Shown in pieces: positions 1 through 12,300 of a stretch of 64,000 bases of DNA. The position numbers and the translations under genes were made by a program. Origin of the DNA: Cristatella mucedo (lineage: Eukaryota; Bryozoa; Phylactolaemata; Cristatellidae); assembly GCA_009760855.2 (NCBI GenBank), contig WPIO01000004.1, forward strand, positions 7,046,001-7,110,000, given 5' to 3'. Position 1 is the first letter of the stretch. Each line of letters opens with the position of its first letter. The notes under the pieces are model-generated. The model saw only the letters and a list, made by a program, of their open reading frames with translations, ran no database searches and was not told the origin of the DNA.

Positions 1-136
1 TACTTCACTGTCTAGCCACTTATCTACGGCGCTCGGAAGTAAAAGAAAACTGATATATTTAAATCCCCGTCCTACAGCTGCGAGTATACTGTTTAACCAG
101 TTTTGCAGTCTATCAAAACGTCCCTTCATTTGACAG
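1..136 (+). other. 3' end of a gene 1 intron
   Basis: Non-coding sequence ending in the acceptor TTTGACAG at 129-136. Nothing else is recognised in it. Confidence 0.5.
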
Positions 137-339
137 AGTAAAGCATGCGGTGAGGTCGATGACTTCTTACGATGGAGAAGCACTTGCGCCCGGCGCTAAG
201 GCCTACAAGGATTTCTCGTGCAACGACAAGGACAGTGCGCTAGAGGAATGCACTTACGACAGCATTGTTCTCGCGAATGAATGCCCCGAGCGGCGTCAAT
301 CTACAAATGCCTGGCAAAGAGTCTTGACCTTGCAGTGCG
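137..339 (+). CDS. Gene 1 exon A: second half of an SRCR domain
   Basis: Acceptor TTTGACAG ends at 136 and donor GTAAGA starts at 340. The exon starts in phase 2 and ends in phase 1, exactly like exon C of the next SRCR domain. The peptide has the Cys pattern of an SRCR back half: FSCNDKDSALEEC, then VLTLQC just before the donor, with a further Cys in NECPERR. The matching first half must lie upstream of the window. Compared with exon C the W and the canonical DDVRC box are altered, so the domain is diverged. The Cys ladder and phase agreement make the call fairly secure. Confidence 0.7.
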
Positions 340-3300
340 GTAAGATGAACTGTACTTTTAGCTGAGTTTTTCAATACGATATTTTCTGAAGTGATCAAAC
401 GACATTTAATTTTTTTTCTGGCACTATGCAAAAAGACGCACGACCCATGCGAATGATATAGTCCCAGTACAAAGTGCCCTAGTCCATTTAGCACTTCATT
501 TTGGATATTTTTTAAAGTGCAGTCGTCTCATTTTAAGTGACTCAACATAGACATTGTGTTCCTTCTCTTCTAATATTTGAGTACTTGTATCGAATGATGG
601 AGACAGCTTCCACCGTAAAAGGATTCGATTAGCTTAATTGTGCCTAATTATTTATAAAGTGTGGAGCTGGTGAATGTTTAATAACTCATGGCTAAATGCA
701 TAGTGCTGTACCGCGACATCACTCACGTGGAGTATAAATGCCTTACTTTTCTTTTAATAGAAAACTACCAGTTTGGCGCAATGGTTCGCTTGGTTGGTGG
801 TGCTTCACCATTTGAAGGCCATGTTGAAGTAATGTACAAAGGCGAATGGGGAGCTGTGTGCGATGACGGATTTGAATCCACCGCCGCAACTGTAGTCTGT
901 ACGCAGCTTTTTGGGTAAGTGCACGTTTGCTACTTATTGCTAGTGTACGCCGGAAGTAGAGGCACATTACATTGCACAAGCAACTTGCAACTGTATCTAG
1001 TGGTCGGAAATTTTTAATTTGCAGCTGCTTACTTTGAAACTTGGCCTTTAAGGGGTTGAAACAAAAGCAAATTAATAATCTGCTGCCCTAAGATCTAAAA
1101 GCGGTTAATGTGCTCGCCCCGATCAAAGTTTTAGCTGAGGTCGTGGGGTCGATCCCCGAGGCATATGTGAAGCACCTGAATATAGATTAAGTTCTCTTGG
1201 GGCTATACAAATAAATTATTATTATTATAAAACCATTGAGACCATCTCAAAAATGCCTGTCAAGTTTCAGAAGTAGCTTGATACCAATGGTAAACACACG
1301 TTGGATGCACAATATGAGTCCAAAATTCTTTTTTTGAGAGAGCAAACTTGATGTAATTAGAAATATTCGCAGCTTGCTTGATTCAATCAGATAGCTTCTG
1401 CATTTGGTTTCCAAGATGACACCATCAAGATTACTAAAAAACTTTACGAATTGTGAGTTCGAATACCAAAGACTGTTCAATCATCCCTATTAAATAACAA
1501 CAATAGCAATAATACATGTGCATACCACCCTCAGAGAACTGATTCTATTTCTGGGCAATTTCCAGTTGCTGTAAAAAAGGCATGACTGAACACATAGCTG
1601 TAACATACTCAATGTCATTAAGCATAACGTTGTGAGATGTGACGGGCACATAGTCAGCATATTAATATGATTCTCAGCTTCACGCACAGTGTCAGCATGC
1701 GACAGCAAGCAAAGAACGAACTAAAATAACCCGCTAAACCATGCTGCAATAAACATTTGCATTTTAGGCTTCTTTTTAGATGTCAGGGGATGTCGTGACA
1801 TAAGTTGGGAGTGATTTTCAGGCTGTGGGAAAATATGAACCAAAGGCATGGTCTTCAAAGTTTTTGAGGTTCGGACGAAGTATAGCCAAACGAATTGAGT
1901 CAGAACAATGGATGGTACTACACTTGGCCTGGTCTAGGAATAGTTCTGATAAGTAGGCCGGCTCAAGAAAATGTTGGAGCCTAATGTAAGGAACAGAGCC
2001 TTGAATTCAATACGTTCTTGAAAGTAAAATTGATCTTAGAGGGCTTACGGATTTATCCGGAGTACTGGCACATTGACTATTGCTAGATTTTCTAAAGTCA
2101 GTCAAATAAAACTGGTTTACCACAAGCTTCTGCATATGTGCTGAAGATGAATTTAGATTTTGAGTAGGCCGTGCAATTACTAAGTGTTATCCTTACGATC
2201 GTTAACGAGACTAATGACCAAGAAAAATAAGATTACTGAGGCTTCGGAATAATTCTCCACCGTTTTATTGAACAATAGATGGGTATTATTTCAGGAAGGA
2301 AACCGTAGGAAAGGCTGTGCCTGGATTTCAATTCACCACTGGAAACGATAAGTTCTTACTGGACGACGTGAGATGCTCGCATGATTCAAAGACTCTGGCT
2401 GAGTGCAGCCACTCTGCGTGGGGAGAGCACGACTGCAATGCCTGCGAGCAGGCAGGCATTATTTGCTCACGCACACCTTGTAAGTACATTTCCCTGAGCA
2501 TCGATGAACTATGTCTAAAAGTGGTGCACAAGGCAGACTTCTTTCTATACAATAGGATAGCAGAGCGCTCATCGTTTATCTAGGTACTAGCTCTATCGCT
2601 GCAATTGTCTCATGGTGACCATATTTACTGAGTGCGTACTTTACCACCTTAATCGCCTTTACGTGAGCAAAGTTGGAGCATTGCTGCTCAGTAGAATGGA
2701 GTAACTGACCACTTAAACAGAAATTTTCGATTGATCAGATAATTCAGTTATGCAAAGAGATCCTCTAATCACAGTCTTTATGTACACATAAAGTGAGGGT
2801 CAAGTGACAAGTCGCAGCAAAGCCGATCGTGCCGTCGTGTGCATGCAAATTAAGCTCAAGTGAGTCCTATATCCACGACTAGGCGACTATCAAGTGTGCT
2901 TGTGCATCCACCATTTCACTTCACTGCTGGGTGGAGATAAATTGATGTGTCGAAGATGTCCTCAGTTTTGCTTTGTTATTGCTCGTAATTTTGGCAGTTC
3001 ATTACTAAAACTAACTTAAAATTGGTTCAGAAGTGCAGCTGGATTTGAAATTGGCAGTAGTTTGCATTTCAGCTGTTAAAAAGAATTTATTGTTGTGCTC
3101 GGTTACTTGTTGCTTATGTAATGCAGTTATATTTAATGAGCTGTAACATATCTATGACTGTTGGAAGCAGGTCTGAATGAAACGATCTCGCCCACAGGCT
3201 GGTTAGTGACAGGATTCAACTGTCTTAGGTGAAAATTTATTACATTATTCGCAGCAGTAGGAAGACTTCTCATAGGGCATCGTGCTAGGGTTGTGGGGAG

Positions 3301-6300
3301 AAAGTGAGCTTTTAGCTTTCTTTTGATGTCCATTTGGGTTGTCAATGAATTATTCGAGAGTTAGTTAATAGCTTTGGAAGCGTAACAATATGAAGACACA
3401 GTCTCCAAAGGATTTGAGGTTTTATAGAGAGGCAAAGCTAAACGTTCTGAGTCAGAAGAGTGGTTTTCGCTATATGCAGCCTGACTAGAAGCTTTTCGGA
3501 TCGGTAGGTGGCAGCAAGAGAATAAAGGATCTAAAAGTTAGTTACCTTGCTCTGGAGGCACCCGGATGAGCTGTCAGTGAAGATGCACCACTCAATCTGG
3601 TTACAAGAGGTTCACGTTATCTGAAACCGACTGGACACAGCACATATAAAGCAGAGCCTAGCTTGACCTGTGAAGAAAATGGAGAAAGATTAGTTTACGC
3701 TTACTCTGATCAGCGACTTCCACGCGATCGGTAATAAAAAGTATCCTTCCTTTAGCGTCAAAATACAAGCGACTGGCAGTGGACTTGGTGAGATAAAAAT
3801 TTGAATCCGTAGTTGAGGCCGTGAGGGTTAGCCTAGTAAGAACCAATTTCCCCAGCTCCACGTTTAAAAGGATGTGCAAACAGAGCACGGACATCTCAAA
3901 ACCAATTTGCATATAACTTGATGGAATACTCTTTCATCATTGTCTCAATAAATAGGTCTTTAACCATAGAAATGTGCTTGCAGGAGGTTTGCTACCTACG
4001 TGATGTCATCTCAGGAAAATGATTACATGTATCAACGGTGATAGCTCTTTACCGATGTTGAAATATTAGGCTGTGGAAGCGGGCATTTAATATACTACCT
4101 CAAATCCACGAAAATAAAGATACCATTGAATGTTATTTATTAATATGTACAACAACTGAAAAATTCAATGCCTCAATGACTTTGCCACAAGTCAAGTGTT
4201 TTCAATATCAGATTAACAATAAAAGTAGACACGTGTAATTATGCAGAATTATTTTATGAAAATGACCAGTTTGATTGAGTTTGATTAAAAATAATTAACT
4301 GCTCAGATTACACACATCAATTAAATATCACTTAAAAATATAAATTTCTGCTTTAGAAAACGTTCGCTGATTAAAAGACAACCCGCACGTCCTTATCAGT
4401 CACCCTGAGCAGCTACTTTCACGCTAATCACTACCTTAACAGCCCTCTTGACTCAGCTATGCTTCTTAATTTCTTTTTTCCTTGAGATGAAGCCTACTGG
4501 CTACCAAATACCTATGAAAAGCCGTTTAGGCTGTGATTGTGCTATATAAAACTCTCCTGCTTAACATCCACTTGCTTTTTGCACCTTCGTGGCGTTACAG
4601 ACGGGTATACGTTGCATAACTGTTTTTCGTATCCCCAAACAAACCTGAAGTCAAGCGGTCCAGTCAAATCAAGCCAATTTTGAATCTTTTCGGAGCTTAT
4701 AGATTTTAGCCCCTCAAAATGGCAGGCAGTATGTAATCTTAGAAGAGAACAAAGCGTTGTGTCCTACGACTGAAGAAGTCTTACAAATAAAGCTTTTAAA
4801 AAAAATTATGGATTTATGAAAGGGGACCGCTGAACTCAGAGCAGATTACAACAGTTCTACAGGAGGCAATTGTGAGATAGAAGTTCTATAGTCAAGCCAA
4901 ACGCTTAGAGTTTCATATGAGTATGAGTTTGGTTAAGAAAACTTGTTTAACTGAAAAACCTCGTGGTTTTATGATGCAAAGCTCATATTGTAACAGCTGT
5001 CAAAGGTAACTTGTTTTATCATTTGGATTGCAAGGTACGTGGTCAAGCAGGGAGGATATATTTTGTAGATATATTGCCGCTTGTCATCATCTCTCATTAG
5101 TTTGTTTATTTTTATTAAACTGCACATTTTAACAGTTTGAAAAATTAAATAAAAATAAAATAAAAATAATGCTGACCAATCGGGCTTTCATTACACAAGC
5201 AAGTGCATAAGTCGTGGTGATATCAATTAAATCACGAGTAAGAATAAATCTTGCTGCAGTTAGCCTAAACATAATAATAATAATAATAATGTACTTGATA
5301 AAGCGCCCTCAGAGAATATAATTTCTTTCTAGGCGCTTTACATCTGCATATTATACAGATATCACAAAGAATATTTTTGCTGCAGCAAAAAACATAGTCC
5401 TATGATGACGAATATACTAGCTTAATACCGCCTTGATTTGGCTCAATGGTTAAGGTGCTCACCTTTGACGACTAGGTTGTCGGTTCAAGCCCTGGAGCAT
5501 ATGTGAAGCCCCTTTGATGGCGATTTAGTTTTCTTAGGTCGTTACGCAAATTAGTTATATTATAGCATTCTGTTGTGATACAATAATACCCGTTGAAAGT
5601 AACGGAAAATTTCGGCGCTTAGTTGCATTGCTGTTGCATTGCCTGCTGATCTAGCACTAAGCATAGATCCTGACCTGCTATCTGGCAAAGATTGCATACC
5701 AAAATCTAGGACGTGAAGTGCTCGATTCTTAAATTCAGTCTCGTTCTGCGTTAGACCTTATCATAGGCGATGGGGTTCGCTGACCTTTGCTAGAACGGAG
5801 CTACCTCCTCTTAAGCGTTTCCTGTTTTAGAGTTTTGTCACATAAGATGGTTCTATTAAGTATCTGCTGAGTGGCTTCCTTTGCTCTGTTGCCCTTGTTG
5901 TTCTCGTTGTAATCTGCCAGAAAGCGAGGCGTATATTTAACACCCTTTGGTATTTCGTTTAGTTCTCAATTAATTACGTTAAAAAACTAGCCGGTCCACA
6001 ACGGCGCGTGGAAACCGCAGGTTGTATACGCAAATTAGCGTGCACCCGTGAAAGATCGCGTAAACTCTACTCTGGCTTTTTAAGATGGGCATGAATGACC
6101 GCCGAACTAACTTCCAAGCCCGAACCGGCAGCCGACTGCCAAGGTTAGAGCTGTAAGTTCATGCAGTCAAAGCTCTGCACGAGGAAATAGAAAAACTTTT
6201 AGAAATTATCAATCTCCATAGCTTACTTATAAAACGTTCATAATTATTCGTTCATGATACGTATTCTTCAGCGCCGGAAAGAGAATAAGAAATGAATAGC

Positions 6301-9300
6301 GTGTGCGGAACCTACAGACGTCCTGGTGATCTTGTATGTTAATTGTATAGTAAGGCCTCCCCAATCCGTAAAAAATACCGGCCGATTCTACTTCGATTCA
6401 TCCGTTGCTTACCAATAGCGGGAGCATCAAGGCATGTTCAATTTTGAGTGCGAGAGTGCATGCAACTCAAATTGAAGTATTACCTCCCCATTCCTCATTT
6501 TCGACATTATGCTCACTATTGTTGTGCCGTCGTAGCAGTACTATAACTATCCTTTTAGACCTAGTGAAAGCATAAGATTGGTGATTGACTTAGTGACTGT
6601 CAAAATAAGTAATTAGCTAGCAAAAAACTTGGCTTATTATAGTGATTGATTAAATTTTACTTTTTAGGAGTTCTAATCTGTGTTTTGTGATACCCTAATT
6701 GAGCTATACACTGAGTGCACACGACCGCAATAATCATGTAGGAATATTGCTACTACATTGCAATTAATTTAGGAAAAATTTAAATTTACAGACATAGTAT
6801 TCTTTGGGTCATTTCAAATTAATTTCCTGAGGTGCCAGAACGCAGTGACTGGAGCTTTTCTTAGAGACCATTACTATACAGTCTTCAATTTTATGTCAAT
6901 TGAACCGTGAATTGTAATTCGGAGATTCATATTTTTACTGGATTCATCTAGGTGACATGTTGAAGTCTATTCTTGGGAAATTCACTTAAGACTTGAATCA
7001 AGCAAAAATTTGATGTTAGTAAGGCGATTAATGAAAATGCGTACAAAACTAAATTACTAACTAAATTAACTAAATTAAGACTAAATTAACTAAACTAAAT
7101 AACCTAAATTAAGCCTAATAATAAAAATAATAATAATAAATTTGTATAGCAACATTTGAGAACTTAATCTCTTTCTTGGCACTTTACATTTTTTGTAAAG
7201 AAAGCACGATCTAACGGATTGAGGTAGCATGCACAGTGTCAACAAGCATACAATGCTTGTGAGAACATGATCGGAGCAAAAAACAAGCTAATAAGGTAAG
7301 TAGTAACGTGCACCCTGCCATATTCTATACACACACACAGAAGGCAGGTTGCAAAGATCCAGGTAATTCTGCATGAAACAGTTGGCTCTTAAGCTTCTCG
7401 TTATAGGATGCCAAGTCAGGAGATCTCATCAGATAATTTCAAGTCACCGTCTCCAAAGGATTTGAGGTTTTTTGAGGCTTAGCTCAACGTTTTGCGTAGG
7501 AAAGGAGAGCGGTTCGATGGCAAACCAGGAGGATTGTAGTTCTAATAAGGCTGATGCCAGATAATGAAGGGACCTAAAAGTGAGGGACAAAACTTTGAAG
7601 TAAAAAAGCTGCTTGATGGGAAGCCAGAGTGCAGGTCAGCGAGAAGCAGTGTGGTGTGACAAGTGTGACGCTCGTGAAAGAATGAAAGAGAAGCCGAGCT
7701 GCCGAGTTAAGCATCACCTGTAAGCTAAAGATTTCTGCTGGCTGGCAAGACCAGCAATTTGTGAGCTACAGAAGTCGAGACAGAATGTCCGAAATGCAAT
7801 GACTAGTTTTGATGTAGTAATCCTCTATAAGCAAGCCAGAATTCGAGCAATTTCATGCAGCTGAAAGTACGCAGACGTGACTGTGGAGCGGATTTGCTCT
7901 TCTGGCGAAAAGTCACTTTAGATCAGGATGCATAGATTCCGTGCATGGATGCTGCAGGACATACTATGGCAGAGCCGACTGTGAGCACACATCTTTCCCA
8001 TCTCTAAACGCTCTGCTTAGTGTCTAATTACCTTTAAATAACAATACTTTTATTTTGTAATGTTGTAGTCATTCGTCAGCCAACCGTGACCTTAGCATTG
8101 AAAGGAATGAAGTTGAGCCTCCTGTGCTCAGCCGAGGCGGATCCACCTGCGAATTTTCAATGGTTCAGCTCCGGCTCCCCCTCAGCTATCGACCACAGCA
8201 GCATTGACATTGACTGCCAGGAGTCAACAGATATTACCTACACGTGTAGTGCATTTAATTTAGTCGATGAAAAAATTACCCAGGTTACCATTGGGCCAGG
8301 TTTAAGCTGCTATTCGGCAAGAAATTACCGTTCCGGCCACCCGACGCCGATGGCAACAACAGGTACGAATGAACGCAACTGTATTGAAATTAATGTAGCT
8401 TATAATAAGAATTATGAATTGTGAGCTACGTTGCATCTGCTTGACATTGTGACCGGAGATTATTTGAGTCTCCGGCTTGGTGGAAAAAACTCACCTCTGC
8501 ATTTTACCCTGAGAATGACTTTAATTAGTGCCCTCAGCTTTATCCGAGGGAGTGTGATAGCCGGTAACAGTATACGAGCGGCTAGCCGTCTTCTATGTAT
8601 GCATAAATCATAGTTCATAGAAAATTCCACATTATTTTTCGCAGATTATCTTAAGTTTTCATGAAATTAAGTTAGGACTCAATATTGCATGCATTCATGC
8701 ATTCCTCCAGTATTATTGGTAAAAGATCAAGCTACGAATGGGATTTATTCCAAATGAATTATTTTACTACAGGACTAGGGAAGATTTAGAGAGCAATACA
8801 ATTTCGTTCCGACTCCCGTGGATTACCAATATATTATCGACATTTGCACTTTCCGAATTATAGACCATCAGCAATAGATTTCCCTAGATTGCTTTCGAAT
8901 ATTCTTCAGCACAGAATTTGACTGACTCATTGTCTCTTGTTCCTCATGTGTAAATGCATCTTCTGTAACTCCACAAAGTCACAAGGCAGTGGTTCTCCAC
9001 CTTCGTAATACGGCGACCCTTTAATATATTTCCTCCTGTTGTGGCGACCCCAACCATAAAAGTATTGTACGCGAAATGTGGAAGTGCTTGTTTTCCGATG
9101 GTCTAGAGCGACCCCTGTGAAAGGGTCGTTCGATCCCTAAGGGGATCGCGACCCACAGGTTGATAACCCCTGCAACAAAGACTGTGTGAGTAGGAGATTT
9201 TTGTATAGCCCATTCACCGCCTATGCGGCTTTAGGTAGGCATTCGGTAGCCAGCAGACTTCATCTCACGTAAAAAATAGAAAGTGGGAAGCATAGCGGTG

Positions 9301-12300
9301 TCAGGTGAGAAGTTGAGGTAGCAAGTAGCATGGAATTAGCAGCTCAAGACCACTGGAAAGGATGTGTCATAGTCGACAGCAGGAGAGTAGTTGCCCTTGT
9401 GTAAGAATCGTGGAAGCGAGTTATACAGTCTAGGATCTGCAGAGCTAAAACTCCTGTCGCCAACGGTCGTTAAGCGGAGGAATGGAACAGCTAATTTATC
9501 GTCCATACAGGACCTGAGGGCACAAAAAGGCTAGAACTAGTGAAGCAGTTTAGCAATGGATGTAGGAGACCACAAGCCATGGTGGACCTTGTGGTTCATC
9601 ATAAGAAGTTTACTCTGTGTCTGTTGATCAACTGTATGCCATCCTTGCTCTTTTAGCAAAGCAGGCACGTGGTCAAACGTCTGGAATTTTCAAACTAGTC
9701 TTGCAGCCGTATTCATAGCCGTGTGCAGTGGCTTAGATACTTTTTTTGTAGCCCAGCCAAAAGGGAATTACAGTAGCCACAGAAGCAGTCCTCTGAATGA
9801 AGCTTTTAAAATTTAGGCAGCTGTCGAAAGCGATGCCAAATTTTTGAGCACACGGTGATGGTCTCGCAACAGCTTCGCCTATCTAAAGAGCAAAGCCTTT
9901 TAATCCAGCCATACGCTTCGGGTGTCCTACGAACAGCAGTTCAGTTTCATTGTCCTTTAGCTTCAAGAAATTCTCCGACATTTAGGATCGAATGTCGGCA
10001 AGGCAAGCATTCAGTTTATGAGTTGCTGTAGCAGATTGCGACGGCTTGAATGACAAATACAGCTGAGTGTCGTCAGCATAAAAGTGATATCACGATCGTA
10101 TTTATATCAAGTGTCATACACTTGACCAAATTCTCTAATACATATCATCGCTAATTATTACCGAATCCTGCTTATCTGACTACATGCAGATATCACTCAA
10201 TCAACAGTGTGTGCCTTCCTTCTACTCATCTAAAATCACCAGTGAATCGCGAAAACTCGAGACCGTTGACGTTGAATCTGTCCCTGCGATAATATCAGCT
10301 TCGTCACTGCTACTTAATCCCCCTTCTGACCTGTCATCATTGGTATATGTTTACGATACTACACTAGATCACATGCTCGATGAGTTTTCACCTCTGACTA
10401 AACGCACTGTGCACCCTCACACAGACAGCCTATTTTTTACCTCACATGTTAAACAAGTTAGGTGTATTAAACCCAAGCTTTAAAAAACATGCACAAGATC
10501 AGGACTTACCGTTCATCGACAGGTATACGAGGAGTACTATAGATCTTACCAATCCATCCTAGCAAAGGCCGTCTAGTTTCAATAAAAAAAAAAACATTGT
10601 TGAATCACAGATGCACAATCCATAAATGCGGATGTCGACGATCGTCCATCTCCTTAACCACGCACAGGTTTTCTCCTCACCTAGTGATCCCTGTGATGGT
10701 CTCGCTGATCGCTTCCTTGGCTTCTTTGTCAATAAGATAGACAAGATCAGGGAGTCCATCTCTACGGTAGCAGCATCCCCCTGGAACCATGTTCCTCAAT
10801 TCCATGCAGCACCTCAATGTCAACATTCAAAGAGGCCACTAGTGACCTCGCCCTGGAGGTCAAATGACAATCAAAGAAGACACCTAATCCTCAAGTTCCG
10901 TTTCCTACGGTCCTGGTTTGGCAATACATAGATCTGCTGCCCCCATGTATAACCAACAACTTAAATATGTCATTAGCCTCGATTGATGTTTCAACACCTT
11001 TAAAAAGGCTGTAGTTATGCTACTACTCAATAAACCAATACTAGATCAAGAGGAATTGAGCAACTTCCGACCAGTCTCCATTCTACAGTTCGCACCAAAT
11101 GCACTGGGACAATTTGTGGCAGACTAGCTGAACTGATATATTGAAACGTCAAAACCTTGCCAGTAAGTTTGAGTCTGGTTTTAGAGATAATCACTCAGTA
11201 GAGTCGACATTGCTTTGGGTGTATAACGACCTACTTCGTGAGGCCAACTTAGGTAAAATATCTCTGCTTGTTTTGCACTATATCATGGCACCTTTTGATA
11301 CTATCATTCACCAAGTCCTACTTTAGCGCCTCTCACCTTGTTTAGGCAGCACTGGCACTGACTTCACTGCAATGGTTCAGGTCCTTTCCCGGTGGGAGAC
11401 TCCAGAGTATTGATGTGAATTGACAATGATCATCCGAGGAACCTTTGAAAAATGGGGTGCCTCGGGGCTCTGTGCTTGGTCCCGTTCTTTTCGTAGTGCA
11501 TACCCTCTTTCTAGCCTTTGCGATTGCCAGGCACAATCTAGGCTTTAACTTCTATGCAAATGACGTTTACTTGTACTACTGCTTTGATCCCTACCAGCCC
11601 TTTATCACTTCAAATTCTCTCAACTACCAAGCATCATCTGTTGACGTCATAGGCATGTGTATGGGAAAGAAAATGTTAAATTGAATGGTAATACAAGCAA
11701 CTTAATACTCACGGGAAAACCAAATGTTATTCAAAAATGATAAAAAGAAGGCAAACGCTCAAAATCGGCTCTGTCAGCATATCTCATGCTGAATCTGCAC
11801 GAAATTAAGTTACCCTATTCCAAAAGCGATCTTTCTTTAGACGACCACCTCAGCTCCACAATCAAGTTTGCATATTTTCAGCTACATAATGTTGCTAAAA
11901 TTCTATCTTATTTGGACAGGGGTACTACATCTAAATTGGTCGATGCATTAGTGACATCCCGTCTCAACTTTCGTAACAAGCCACTTTCTATATAACCCTA
12001 CTTACGTCTCAAAAACCCAGCCATGACATTGCTCTGACCTTGCAGTAAAAGGTAAATCGCTGATCCAGATGCCGAGACATATTAGCTACAAGCAATAACT
12101 GAACTGAATTTGTATTTTCTTCCCGTAATTCGCGGGCTAGAGTTTTTTCAAAGGTCACTGTGCGTTTTTATTACCTTTAATGAACCCAGTTCTTGCAAAG
12201 TTCCAGCATGGCCGAATAACGCTTCAACAGTGAAGTGAGAGACTGGCATTATCTCAAGATTGGCTAATTTTCTGGCTTTGCCTTACTTCTTGCTTGCTTA

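Larger units (their letters stand above)
915..2294 (+). other. Gene 1 intron with SINE1 and LINE A
   Basis: A 1,380-bp phase-2 intron splitting the SRCR domain. It holds a SINE1 copy (about 1092-1230) and a minus-strand LINE A 3' fragment (about 1490-2040). The acceptor TATTTCAG ends at 2294. Confidence 0.7.
2480..8068 (+). other. Gene 1 intron, 5.6 kb, repeat-rich
   Basis: Contains LINE A fragments at about 3385-3640, 5266-5345 and 7108-7985, and a SINE1 copy at about 5432-5580. The stretches 2480-3380, 3650-5260 and 5590-7100 are AT-rich and show no feature I can support. Confidence 0.6.
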